From assembly GCF_014656095.1 (NCBI RefSeq), contig NZ_BNBT01000005.1, forward strand, positions 1 to 64,000: 64,000 bases of DNA, in the 5' to 3' direction. Made by a program: the position numbers and the translations under genes. This document shows positions 49,731 to 57,834 of the stretch, piece after piece. The number at the start of each line of letters is the position of its first letter. Within the stretch, counting starts at the first letter, position 1. The stretch is from Streptomyces longispororuber (GTDB lineage: Bacteria > Actinomycetota > Actinomycetes > Streptomycetales > Streptomycetaceae). The notes under the pieces are model-generated. The model saw nothing but the letters and a program-made list of their open reading frames with translations, had not been told where the DNA came from and did no database searches.

Positions 49731-50552
49731 TCACCCCGTGAAGTCGGCGGCGTGGTCGCGGGCCCAGGTGGCGAAGGAGCGGGCCGGTCGGCCGGTCAAC
49801 TGCTCGACGCAGCGGGTGAGTTCGACGGGTGTGCCGTCGTGGGCCCGCCACCAGTCCAGCAGGCAGTCGGCGAAGCCCGGCGGCATGTAATCCGCCACCT
49901 CCTTCTTCCACTCCTCGCGGCCGACCTCCCGCACGGGCACGTCGCGGCCCATGACCCGGCTCAGGACGGCGATCTGCTCGGCGAAGGTCAGCGACTCCGG
50001 ACCGGTCAGGACGTACGGGCGGCCGCCGAGGGCGGGGTCGGTGAGCACGGCGAACGCGGCCCGCGCCACGTCGGCCTCGTGGATCGGGTCGCTGTGCGAG
50101 TTCGGGTAGGGGAGGCTGACCGGCCGTCCTGCCCGCAGGCTCCAGCTCCACGCCAGCGCGTTGGCGGCGAACGCCCCGGGGCGCAGGAAGGTCGTACGGA
50201 ACGGGGCGGGCTCCAGGGCGGTCTCCGCGTCCAGGTGGGACCTGGCCATGGGGTTGTCGGCGGCGTCGGGGGCGAGGACCGCGGAGGACGACAGCAGGAC
50301 GACGTGCTCGACGCCGGCCGCGGCGGCCTCCTCGGCGAAGGCGCCGGCGCACGACGGCTCGGCGTACAGGAAGACCGAGGTCACGCCCTTGAGCGCGGCC
50401 GCGAAGGTGGTGGGGTCGGTCAGGTCGCAGGGGACGGTGTCCGGGCCTTCGGGCTGCCGCGACGCCGCGCGCACGGCGACCCCGTGCTCGCGCAGCAGGG
50501 CGGTGAGGCGGCGGGCGACGGCGCCGCGGCTTCCGGTGACGAGGACGGTCAT
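49731..50552 (-). CDS. NmrA-like NAD(P)-binding oxidoreductase
   Basis: ATG 50552 follows GGAAGGAAC. The 273-residue Rossmann protein opens with VLVTGSRGAVARRLTALLRE (G-x-x-G-x-x dinucleotide loop). It continues PFRTTFLRPGAFAANALAWS and DPIHEADVARAAFAVLTDPA, then GGRPYVLTGPESLTFAEQIA. The catalytic Tyr/Lys pair of true SDRs is absent, as in NmrA/azoreductase-like sensors. It is divergent from the MarR gene and shares its double-operator region, so it is the likely MarR target. Confidence 0.8.
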   Translation of the reverse strand: MTVLVTGSRGAVARRLTALLREHGVAVRAASRQPEGPDTVPCDLTDPTTFAAALKGVTSVFLYAEPSCAGAFAEEAAAAGVEHVVLLSSSAVLAPDAADNPMARSHLDAETALEPAPFRTTFLRPGAFAANALAWSWSLRAGRPVSLPYPNSHSDPIHEADVARAAFAVLTDPALGGRPYVLTGPESLTFAEQIAVLSRVMGRDVPVREVGREEWKKEVADYMPPGFADCLLDWWRAHDGTPVELTRCVEQLTGRPARSFATWARDHAADFTG

Positions 50553-50753
50553 GGTTGGAGTTCCTTCCGGTGGTGGGGTGCGGGCGCGGGCACGCGCGGG
50601 GAGCCGGGAACCGGTCCGGCGGGGTGCGGGGGCGCCGCGAGGTCCGCGGGCGGGCGGCGCGGAGCACCGGTCCCGCATTGGGTGGCCCAGGGAGGCGTGT
50701 CCCCGGGGAAGTCGGCGAAGCGTGTCCCCGGGCGAGCCCGGATAGAATGCCCG

Positions 50754-50808
50754 CGTGGCGAATAAGCTTCGCCACGAAGATACATCGTGGTGCAACATCT
50801 TCGCCACG
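50754..50808. promoter_or_regulatory. Double MarR-type operator
   Basis: Box 1 is CGTGGCGAA-TAAGC-TTCGCCACG (50754-50776), with perfect 9-bp arms. Box 2 is CGTGGTGCA-ACATC-TTCGCCACG (50786-50808), with arms matching 7 of 9. They are 32 bp apart (three turns) in the NmrA/MarR divergent promoter. Confidence 0.8.
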
Positions 50809-50832
50809 CATATTTTTCTGGGGAGACGCAGG

Positions 50833-51303
50833 ATGCCGAACCGCCCGGAGCTGCTGGCCCGTGTGATCGCGGAAAGCCAACGGCACTACGCCGCGTACAC
50901 GCTGTTCAACCAGGCCATGGCCGACCGGGTCGGGCTGCACCCCACCGACGTGCAGTGCCTGGCGCTGCTCGACCTGGAGCCCGGCCCGGTCACCACCGGC
51001 GACATCGCCCGCCTCACCGGCCTGGCCTCCGGCTCGGCCTCCCGCCTGGTCGACCGGCTGGAGAAGGCGGGGTTCGTGGAGCGCCGCAGCGACCCGGAGG
51101 ACCGCAGGCGGGCCCTGGTCGCGCTGGTGCCCGACGCGGGGGAGCGGCTCGCGCGGGCCTGGGAGGCCCCGGGCACGGCGTTCGGCGCGGTCCTGGAGAG
51201 CTACAGCGACGAGCAGTTGGAGGTCATCGCGGACTACCTCCACCGGGCCGCGGAGGTCGGCCGGGACCAGGCCCGCCGCCTCGGTTCATCGCCGGGGCGA
51301 TGA
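50833..51303 (+). CDS. MarR-family regulator
   Basis: ATG 50833 follows GGGGAGACGCAGG. The 156-residue protein starts PNRPELLARVIAESQRHYAA. The winged HTH includes LHPTDVQCLALLDLEPGPVT, GDIARLTGLASGSASRLVDR, LEKAGFVERRSDPEDRRRAL (the R-x-x-x-x-x-D-R-R wing). The C-terminal helix VIADYLHRAAEVGRDQARRL forms the dimer. An upstream in-frame ATG at 50758 lies within operator box 1 and is rejected. Autorepression and control of the NmrA-like gene are expected. Confidence 0.85.
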   Translation: MPNRPELLARVIAESQRHYAAYTLFNQAMADRVGLHPTDVQCLALLDLEPGPVTTGDIARLTGLASGSASRLVDRLEKAGFVERRSDPEDRRRALVALVPDAGERLARAWEAPGTAFGAVLESYSDEQLEVIADYLHRAAEVGRDQARRLGSSPGR

Positions 51304-51366
51304 CGAACCGCCGCGCCTGAACCGGTCCCGCCTCCGGGCAGGTTAGGGCCCGGTGTGCTGCCGGGC

Positions 51367-52086
51367 TCAGCCCTGGCTCAGGCGGACGGTCAGGCCGTGG
51401 CGGGTGGGCCTGCGGCGCTCGGGGGCGCCCTCCGCCCACAGGGAGCGGACGTGGCCGAGGTGGCGCGTCATGCAGGCCTCCGCGCCCCGCGCGTCGCCCG
51501 CCACCATCAGGTCGAGCAGCTCCAGGTGCTCCCGCGCCGACGGCAGCAGCCGGCCGCTCTCGTCCAGGGCGGTCAGACCGTACAGGCGGGAGCGCTTGCG
51601 CAGGTCGCCGACCGTCTCCACCAGGCGGTCGTTGCCGCCGAGCGCCAGCAGGGAGAGGTGGAAGCGGCGGTCGGCCTCCAGATAGCCGATGAGGTCGTGG
51701 TCGCGGGCCGCGGCCACGATCTCCTCGGCGACCGGCCGCAGCGCCTCCAGGTCCGCGCGGTCCGCGGTACGGGTGATCCGGCCGGTCATGGGGACCTCGA
51801 TGAGGGTGCGGATCTCCGTGTACTCGTCCAGGTCGCGCTCGTTGACCTCGGTGACCCGGAACCCCTTGTTGCGCACCGGCTCGACGAGGCCCTCGCGCGC
51901 CAGGTCCAGCATCGCCTCGCGCACCGGCGTCGCGGAGATGCCGAAGTCCTCCGCGAGGCCCGGCGCCGAGTACACCTCGCCCGGGCGGAGTTCGCCCGAG
52001 ATGAGCGCCGCCCGCAGGGCGTGGGCCACCTGGTCGCGCAGGCGCTCCCGGGTGGTGATGAGGTTGCGCTGCTTGAGGTGGCCCAT
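51367..52086 (-). CDS. GntR/FCD regulator of the hydroxyproline cluster
   Basis: The 239-residue protein starts at ATG 52086. The HTH runs RERLRDQVAHALRAALISGE, LAEDFGISATPVREAMLDLA, EPVRNKGFRVTEV. The FCD domain has the metal triad pattern LEADRRFHLSLLALGGNDRL ... REHLELLDLMVAG ... MTRHLGHVRSLW. It is the last gene of the minus-strand row that begins with the dehydrogenase, and it has its own upstream palindrome. Such FCD regulators often answer to pathway intermediates. By position, its ligand would be hydroxyproline or a breakdown product. Confidence 0.85.
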   Translation of the reverse strand: MGHLKQRNLITTRERLRDQVAHALRAALISGELRPGEVYSAPGLAEDFGISATPVREAMLDLAREGLVEPVRNKGFRVTEVNERDLDEYTEIRTLIEVPMTGRITRTADRADLEALRPVAEEIVAAARDHDLIGYLEADRRFHLSLLALGGNDRLVETVGDLRKRSRLYGLTALDESGRLLPSAREHLELLDLMVAGDARGAEACMTRHLGHVRSLWAEGAPERRRPTRHGLTVRLSQG

Positions 52087-52180
52087 GGTCGTGGTGTCCC
52101 TTCGTGACCCCGCCGCGCACAGCCGCTCACGGCCGCTCGCACCGTGACGTGGCGCCCGGGGCGGGGCGGATCACCAGCGT

Positions 52181-52195
52181 ACAATGTCACGTTGT
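52181..52195. promoter_or_regulatory. GntR/FCD operator candidate
   Basis: ACAATGTCACGTTGT, with arms matching 6 of 7 around a central base, lies 95 bp upstream of the GntR start. Confidence 0.55.
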
Positions 52196-52238
52196 CGTCG
52201 CCGCGGCCCCGGCGGGGCCCGGCCGGTACCGGTGCGGG

Positions 52239-53243
52239 TCACAGCAGGAACCCCCCGGGGAACGGGTCGTCGGGGTCGAGGAAGTACTGGGCCGTGCCGG
52301 TGATCCAGGCGCGTCCGGTGACGCGCGGCACGACGGCGGGGACGCCGCCGACGTCCGTCTCGGCGACGAGGCGGCCGGTGAACTCCGTACCGATGAACGA
52401 CTCGTTGACGAAGTCCTGGTGCAGCGGCAGGGCGCCGCGGGCGTGCAGTTGGGCCATCCGCGCGGAGGTTCCCGTCCCGCACGGGGAGCGGTCGAACCAG
52501 CCGGGGTGGATGGCCATGGCGTGCCGCGAGCGGCGCGCGTCGGAGCCGGGGGCGGCGAGGTAGACGTGTTTCAGGCCGCTGATCTCCGGGTGCAGCGGGT
52601 GCGCGGGCCGCTCGTCGGACGCGTTGACCGCCGCCATGACGGCGAGGCCCGCCGCGAGCAGCTCGTCCTTGCGGGCCCGGTCGAACGGCAGCCCCAGGGC
52701 GCCGAGTTCGACGAACGCGTAGAAGTTGCCGCCGAAGGCGAGGTCGTACGTCACCGTCCCGTACCCCGGTACGTCCACCTTGCGGTCGAGGCCGACGCAG
52801 AACGCGGGCACGTTGGTGAGCGTGACCGCCCGCGCCGCCCCGTCCTCGACCTGTACGTCGACGGTGACCAGGCCCGCCGGGGTGTCGAGCCGGACCGTGG
52901 TGACGGGTTCGGTCACGGTGACCATGCCGGTCTCGACGAGCACGGTGGCCACGCCGATGGTGCCGTGCCCGCACATCGGGAGCAGCCCGGAGACCTCGAT
53001 GAAGAGCACGCCGTGGTCGGCGTCGGGGCGGGTGGGCGGCTGGAGGATCGCGCCGCTCATCGCGGCGTGCCCGCGCGGCTCGTACATCAGCAGGGTGCGC
53101 AGGTGGTCGAGGTGGTCGATGAAGTGGAGCCTGCGTTCGGCCATGGTGGCGCCGGGGACGACCCCGACGCCGCCGGTGATCACGCGCGTGGGCATGCCCT
53201 CGGTGTGCGAGTCCACGGCGTGGAAGACGCGACGCGTCCGCAT
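52239..53243 (-). CDS. 4-hydroxyproline 2-epimerase (proline racemase superfamily)
   Basis: The 334-residue protein starts at ATG 53243. Both catalytic cysteines of the epimerase branch are present: Cys91 in LLPMCGHGTIG and Cys255 in FDRSPCGTGTSARMAQLH. The opening HAVDSHTEGMPTRVITGG is the family N-terminus. Two Cys exclude the Thr-for-Cys dehydratase branch. The enzyme interconverts trans-4-L-hydroxyproline and cis-4-D-hydroxyproline through proton abstraction by the two thiols. The next steps are encoded by the neighbouring DapA-type and dehydrogenase genes, which fits hydroxyproline rather than proline. Confidence 0.85.
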   Translation of the reverse strand: MRTRRVFHAVDSHTEGMPTRVITGGVGVVPGATMAERRLHFIDHLDHLRTLLMYEPRGHAAMSGAILQPPTRPDADHGVLFIEVSGLLPMCGHGTIGVATVLVETGMVTVTEPVTTVRLDTPAGLVTVDVQVEDGAARAVTLTNVPAFCVGLDRKVDVPGYGTVTYDLAFGGNFYAFVELGALGLPFDRARKDELLAAGLAVMAAVNASDERPAHPLHPEISGLKHVYLAAPGSDARRSRHAMAIHPGWFDRSPCGTGTSARMAQLHARGALPLHQDFVNESFIGTEFTGRLVAETDVGGVPAVVPRVTGRAWITGTAQYFLDPDDPFPGGFLL

Positions 53244-53272
53244 GGAAGTCTCCCTGGGATCAGCGGTGGTCG

Positions 53273-54205
53273 TCAGCGGTGGCCGTCGGCGACGGCCTTC
53301 TCCGTGGCGGCCCGCACGCGGGCGCCGGCGTCCGCGGTGAGCGGCAGGCGCGGCGGCCGGGTGGGGCCGCCGCGGAACCCGACGACGTCCATGGACGCCT
53401 TGATGGCCTGGACGAACTCGGTCTTCGAGTCCCACCGCAGGAGTGGGTGCAGGGACCGGTAGAGCGGCAGGGCCGCGGCCGTGTCCCTGGCGGTCGCGGC
53501 GCGGTAGAGCTCGGCGCAGGAGGCGGGGAAGGCGTTGGGGTACCCGGCGACCCAGCCGACGGCACCGGCGAGGGAGAGCTCCAGCAGGACGTCGTCGGCA
53601 CCGGCCAACAGGTCGAGCCCGGGCGCGAGTTCGGCGATCTCGTACGCGCGGCGCACGTCGCCGCTGAACTCCTTGACCGCCACGACGTGGCCCGCGGCAC
53701 ACAGGTCGGCGAGCAGGTCCGGGGTCAGGTCGACCCTGGTGTCGAGCGGGTTGTTGTAGGCCACGACGGGCAGCCCGGCCGCGGCCACCTCGGCGTAGTG
53801 GGCGCGCACGGCCCGCGCGTCGGCCCGGTAGGCGTTGGGCGGCAGCGCCAGGACACTGCCGCAGCCCAGTCCGGCCGCGTGCTCGGCCCAGCGGCGGGCC
53901 TCGGCGCCGCCGTACGCGGAGACGCCGGGCATCACCCGGGCACCGTCGCCCGCGGCCTCGACGGCGGTCCGCACCACGCGGGCGCGCTCGTCGGCGGTGA
54001 GGGTCTGGTACTCGCCGAGGGAGCCGTTCGGCACGACGCCGTCGCAGCCGTGGTCGAGGAGGCGGCGCACGTGCTCGGCGTACGCGTCGTGGTCGACGGA
54101 CAGGTCGTCGCGGAACGGGAGCGCGGTGGCGACCATGAGGCCGCGCCACGGGAGGTCGGGGGTCCAGGAGGCGGCGGGGGAGGGGGGCGTCGTCAGGGAC
54201 GTCAT
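53273..54205 (-). CDS. DapA-family lyase, probable pyrroline-4-hydroxy-2-carboxylate deaminase
   Basis: ATG 54205 gives 310 residues. The (beta/alpha)8 barrel has Schiff-base Lys178 (VVAVKEFSGD), Tyr150 (VVAYNNP), and the GSLGEYQTLT substrate loop in place of the DapA GTTGES motif. The DapA Arg that grips the lysine-pathway product is not obvious, arguing against a biosynthetic role. The gene lies 29 bp upstream of the epimerase. In hydroxyproline catabolism this family turns pyrroline-4-hydroxy-2-carboxylate into 2,5-dioxopentanoate plus ammonia. Confidence 0.8.
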   Translation of the reverse strand: MTSLTTPPSPAASWTPDLPWRGLMVATALPFRDDLSVDHDAYAEHVRRLLDHGCDGVVPNGSLGEYQTLTADERARVVRTAVEAAGDGARVMPGVSAYGGAEARRWAEHAAGLGCGSVLALPPNAYRADARAVRAHYAEVAAAGLPVVAYNNPLDTRVDLTPDLLADLCAAGHVVAVKEFSGDVRRAYEIAELAPGLDLLAGADDVLLELSLAGAVGWVAGYPNAFPASCAELYRAATARDTAAALPLYRSLHPLLRWDSKTEFVQAIKASMDVVGFRGGPTRPPRLPLTADAGARVRAATEKAVADGHR

Positions 54206-54293
54206 GAAGGGGCCCTTCTGTGGTGTGACGTGTGGCGTGGAGGGCAGGGGCTGCGGGCGGGCCAGGGCTGAGGGGGCGTCTTGCGCCCCGGTC

Positions 54294-56078
54294 CTACTGC
54301 TCGTCGGGCGGGGAGCACGCCTGGGCGTCGGTGGCCGTGGCGGAGTCCTCGGCAGGGGTGTCGGCGGTGGCGGTGGCGGTGGTGGCGGTGATGTCGGCGG
54401 TGGCGGTGGCGGTGGCGATGGCGGTGTCGTGTGAGGGATGGTCGTCGGGGTCAGGGTCAGGGTCGGGGTCGGGGTCCGGGTCTGGGTCCCGCGTCCCGGT
54501 CTCCTCCGTGTCAAGGGCCGCGAGCACTCCCAGGGGCACCGGTGCGGCGAGCGGTCTGCGCTCCGGGGACGGCGGCTGCCGGGGGCCGGGTGCCGCCTCC
54601 GCCAGGCAGGCCACGGCCGTGCCGCACACACGGCCCTGGCACCAGCCCATGCCCGCGCGCGTGAGGAGCTTGACGGTGCGCGCGTCCCGGGCGCCGTAGT
54701 CGGCGACGGCCTCGCGGACGCGCCCCGCGGTGACCTCCTCGCAGCGGCAGACGTCCGTGCCGTCGTCGAGCCAGCGGGTCCAGCCGGGGCCGGGCGCGTG
54801 CGCGCGGGCCATGGCGTCGGCGAAGGCGCGCAGCCGGGCGCGCCGCCGCCCCAGCTCGCGCACGCGTGCCGTGCGGACGAGCGCGGACCGGCCGAGCAGG
54901 TGGGCCGCCGCGGCGACACCCGCCAGCTCGCCCTCGGTATAGGCGAGTTGGGCACCGCCCACGCCGCCGGTCTCGCCCGCGGCGAACACCCCGGGGACCG
55001 TGGTGGCCTGCACGCCGTCCAGGACGAGGGCGTACGTCCCGTCCGGCGTCCGCCGCGTCGCGCAGCCGAGCCCGAGGGCCAGCTCCACCTGCGGCACCAG
55101 GCCGTGGCCGACGGCGAGCGCGTCACAGGCGATACGGCGGCCGGTGCCCGGCACGGGCCGCCAGTGGCGGTCGAGCCGGGAGACGGTGACCGCCTCCACC
55201 CGGTCGGTGCCGTGGGCGCGGGTCACCGCGCTGCGGGTGCGCAGCGGCACCCGGTGGCGCAGCAGCGCCGCGCCGTGGGCCGCGCCCTCCACCAGCTTGT
55301 GCGGGGCGGCGAGCAGGGCGCGCGGCACGCGGGCGTACGCGCGGTAGGCCGACGCCTCCACCACCACGGGGACGCGGGCGCCCGCCGCGGCCAGGGCCGA
55401 GGCCACCGCAAGGAGCAGCGGACCGCTGCCCGCCACCACGACCCGGCGGCCGGGAAGCACGAGGCCCGACTTCAGCATCGCCTGAGCACCACCGGCGGCC
55501 ACCACGCCCGGCAGGGTCCAGCCGGGGAAGGGCAGATGGCGTTCGTGGGAGCCGGTCGCGAAGAGCACCGCGCGGGCGCGCACGCACACCGGGCGGCCTC
55601 CGTCGCCGGCGCCGTCGTCACTGTCCCCGTCCCTGTCGCCGTCCCCGTCGCCGTCGCCGTCGCCGTCCGGGCCGGTGACCGCGTGCACCGCCCAGAGGTC
55701 GCCGTCGCGTACGACGGTCCATACGTGGTGGCCGGTCAGGCGGGTCACCGCGCTGGAGGTCAGGCGGTGGTACAGGCCCGTGAAGACGGACCAGTCGTGG
55801 TGGAGGGCCCCGGGACGCGCCGCGCCCAGCGCCGGATCGGGGTGGCGGTGGAACTGGCCGCCCGGCCGGTCCGCGCCGTCCAGCAGGGTCACGGAGAGGC
55901 CGAGCCCGGACGCGGCCACGGCACCCGCGAGCCCTGCCGGACCCGCGCCGATCACCGCGAGGTCGCAGGGTTCGGCGGGCGGGGCGGGGGCGGGGCCCGG
56001 CCCGTGGGTGTCCGGCGTCGGCCCGTCCGTGGTGCACCACGGCCCCGGCCCCTCCGCCTCAGGTGTCGAGTCCGGCAC
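54294..56078 (-). CDS. Hydroxyproline/opine-type dehydrogenase alpha subunit (FAD/NAD with BFD-like [2Fe-2S] domain)
   Basis: GTG 56078 follows AGGAGGGACAC and overlaps the gamma gene. The first Rossmann motif is CDLAVIGAGPAGLAGAVAAS; a second nucleotide fold is RRVVVAGSGPLLLAVASALA. The C-terminal BFD-type cluster is DVCRCEEVTAGRVREAVADY ... KLLTRAGMGWCQGRVCGTAV with four Cys. Two low-complexity expansions are unusual: a GDGDGDGD insert near residue 140-160, and a long acidic Asp-Pro/Ala-Thr tail after about residue 520. The family works with the beta and gamma subunits encoded upstream to oxidise cis-4-D-hydroxyproline. Confidence 0.8.
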   Translation of the reverse strand: MPDSTPEAEGPGPWCTTDGPTPDTHGPGPAPAPPAEPCDLAVIGAGPAGLAGAVAASGLGLSVTLLDGADRPGGQFHRHPDPALGAARPGALHHDWSVFTGLYHRLTSSAVTRLTGHHVWTVVRDGDLWAVHAVTGPDGDGDGDGDGDRDGDSDDGAGDGGRPVCVRARAVLFATGSHERHLPFPGWTLPGVVAAGGAQAMLKSGLVLPGRRVVVAGSGPLLLAVASALAAAGARVPVVVEASAYRAYARVPRALLAAPHKLVEGAAHGAALLRHRVPLRTRSAVTRAHGTDRVEAVTVSRLDRHWRPVPGTGRRIACDALAVGHGLVPQVELALGLGCATRRTPDGTYALVLDGVQATTVPGVFAAGETGGVGGAQLAYTEGELAGVAAAAHLLGRSALVRTARVRELGRRRARLRAFADAMARAHAPGPGWTRWLDDGTDVCRCEEVTAGRVREAVADYGARDARTVKLLTRAGMGWCQGRVCGTAVACLAEAAPGPRQPPSPERRPLAAPVPLGVLAALDTEETGTRDPDPDPDPDPDPDPDDHPSHDTAIATATATADITATTATATADTPAEDSATATDAQACSPPDEQ

Positions 56079-56382
56079 GGCCGTGTCCCTCCTGTGTGGT
56101 GACGGCGTCGCCGGGCCGGGCCGGGACCAGGCAGGCGCGGCGGTTGGGGCGGCCGTTGACGGTGGCCAGGCAGTCGTGGCACTGGCCGATGCCGCAGAAC
56201 GCGCCGCGCGGCCGTCCGCCGACGCGGGTGGTGCGCCAGGCGAGGATGCCCGCCGCCCACAGCGCGGCCGCCACCGACTGGCCGGACAGGGCCGGGACCG
56301 GGCGCCCGTCGAAGGTGATCTCGAAGGCGGCCCGGGGCGCCGCGCCCACGAGGCGGGCGGGCGTACGGCTGTCACGCGCCAT
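56059..56382 (-). CDS. Dehydrogenase gamma subunit, [2Fe-2S] ferredoxin-like
   Basis: ATG 56382 gives 107 residues, overlapping the beta gene by 11 bp. The fold reads FEITFDGRPVPALSGQSVAA, ALWAAGILAW, and the cluster motif is FCGIGQCHDCLATVNGRPNR then ACLV, with four Cys arranged C-x4-C-x2-C-x(~11)-C. It is the small electron-transfer subunit seen in HcnA-, SoxX- or LhpF-like enzymes. Translational coupling on both sides supports a one-to-one-to-one complex. Confidence 0.85.
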   Translation of the reverse strand: MARDSRTPARLVGAAPRAAFEITFDGRPVPALSGQSVAAALWAAGILAWRTTRVGGRPRGAFCGIGQCHDCLATVNGRPNRRACLVPARPGDAVTTQEGHGRAGLDT

Positions 56383-57571
56383 GGTTCGCTTCCTTTCCGC
56401 AGGCGGAGTGCGCGCCGAACCGGTCGGGCCGGAACGGCGCGGTGTCGAGCGGGAGTTCGCCGCCGGTGAGCAGCGCGGCCACCAGCAGGCCCGTCGCCGG
56501 GGCGAGGCCGATGCCCGCGCCCTCGTGACCGCAGGCGTGCAGCAGGCCGGGGACGCGGGGGTCGGCACCGATCGCGGGCAGGTGGTCGGGCAGGTACGGC
56601 CGGAACCCGGCGTAGGCGCGCACGGCCCGTACGGTGGCGAGGACCGGGAAGAGCCGTACCGCCTGCGCGGCCAGGCGGTGCAGCGCCGCCACCGACAAGG
56701 AGCGGTCGAAGCCGACCCGCTCCCGGCTCGCGCCGATGAGCACGGGCCCGGCGGGGGTGCCCTCGACGACGGCCGAGGTCCGCAGCGCCGCCGAGTCGCT
56801 GGCGACGTCGGCGACGTAGTCCGCCGCGTACACCTTGCGCCGGACCACGCGCGGCAGCGCCTCGGTGACCAGGACGAAGCCGCGCCGCGGCAGCACGGGC
56901 AGGGCCACGCCCGCGAGCCGGGCGAGGTCGCCGCCCCAGGTGCCCGCGGCGTTCACGAGGTACGGCGCGTGCAGCTCGCCCGCGCGGGTCCGCACGCCGC
57001 GGATCCGCCCGCCGGCGCCGGTGAGGACGCCGGTGACCTCCTCGCCGAGCCGCAGCCGGACCCGGTCGCCGCCCGCGCGCAGCAGATGGGCGGCGGCGAG
57101 GGCGGGCTGCACCTGGGCGTCCTGCGGGTAGTGGAAGCCGCCCGCGAGGCCGGGAGCCAGATGGGGTTCCAGCTCGCGGAGCCGCTCGCCCGGCACCTCC
57201 CGCGCGGTGACGCCCGCGTGCGCCTGCCGCCGGGCGAAGTCGCGCAGGGCGGCCATGGCGCCCGGCTCGGAGGCGACGACGAGACCGCCCTTGGCCTCGT
57301 ACTCGATCCGGGGCGGCAGCAGTTCGGCGAGCGAGCGCCACAACCGCGTGGACAGCAGGGCCAGTTCCAGTTCCGGGCCGGGCTCCTTGTCCGAGACCAG
57401 CAGGTTGCCCTCACCTGCGCCCGTGGTCCCGCCCGCGACGGGGCCGCGGTCGACCACGGTGACGTCCAGGCCGGCGCGGGCCGCGTAGTAGGCGCAGGCG
57501 GCACCGACCACGCCCGCTCCGACGACGATGACGTCCGGGGAGGTGCTCGCTGTCCGCTCGACCGTGGCCAC
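56372..57571 (-). CDS. Dehydrogenase beta subunit, FAD-dependent amino-acid oxidase (DAO fold)
   Basis: GTG 57571 gives 399 residues. The FAD-binding start is DVIVVGAGVVGAACAYYAAR, GLDVTVVDRGPVAGGTTGAG. DAO features include YLVNAAGTWGGDLARLAG, VRAYAGFRPYLPDHLPAIGA and LHACGHEGAGIGLAPATGLL. There is no covalent-flavin His motif. The subunit holds the amine-oxidising FAD and likely takes cis-4-D-hydroxyproline to pyrroline-4-hydroxy-2-carboxylate, passing electrons to gamma and alpha. It is the promoter-proximal gene of the row. The start follows an AT-rich -10 zone directly, so the mRNA may be leaderless. Confidence 0.85.
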   Translation of the reverse strand: MATVERTASTSPDVIVVGAGVVGAACAYYAARAGLDVTVVDRGPVAGGTTGAGEGNLLVSDKEPGPELELALLSTRLWRSLAELLPPRIEYEAKGGLVVASEPGAMAALRDFARRQAHAGVTAREVPGERLRELEPHLAPGLAGGFHYPQDAQVQPALAAAHLLRAGGDRVRLRLGEEVTGVLTGAGGRIRGVRTRAGELHAPYLVNAAGTWGGDLARLAGVALPVLPRRGFVLVTEALPRVVRRKVYAADYVADVASDSAALRTSAVVEGTPAGPVLIGASRERVGFDRSLSVAALHRLAAQAVRLFPVLATVRAVRAYAGFRPYLPDHLPAIGADPRVPGLLHACGHEGAGIGLAPATGLLVAALLTGGELPLDTAPFRPDRFGAHSACGKEANHGA

Positions 57572-57574
57572 GTC

Positions 57575-57702
57575 AGTAATATTTCACATTGCACCGAGGC
57601 TGCCAAGGGATCGCGTGGCTCCTCAACTGCCGCTCGTCAGATGCCCGTTCGTTGCGGCAAAGGCGTGTCTGACCCCTTGTCAGTGCAATTTCACATTACT
57701 AC
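57575..57702. promoter_or_regulatory. Divergent promoter with paired ATTTCACATT elements
   Basis: ATTTCACATT occurs at 57581-57590 and again at 57688-57697. The wider sites are GTAATATTTCACATTGC and GTGCAATTTCACATTAC. One copy overlaps the dehydrogenase promoter and the other faces the collagenase gene. Shared sites suggest common control, possibly by the cluster's GntR regulator. Confidence 0.5.
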
Positions 57703-57834
57703 GTTACGCGTCACATGGCGGAGAGCGAGCCGCGTGGGCAACGCCGCCAACGGCCCTACAAGGACCTGCACTTGAGCTCCGGCGCATCATGCCGCGGCGC
57801 CGCTCTCCCACGACCCCCCACCTCGGGAGCCCCT

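Noticed and set aside
57715..57834. Upstream ATG as start of the collagenase
   Set aside because: It would place 40 polar residues before the signal sequence. GTG 57835 has a ribosome site and gives a normal leader.
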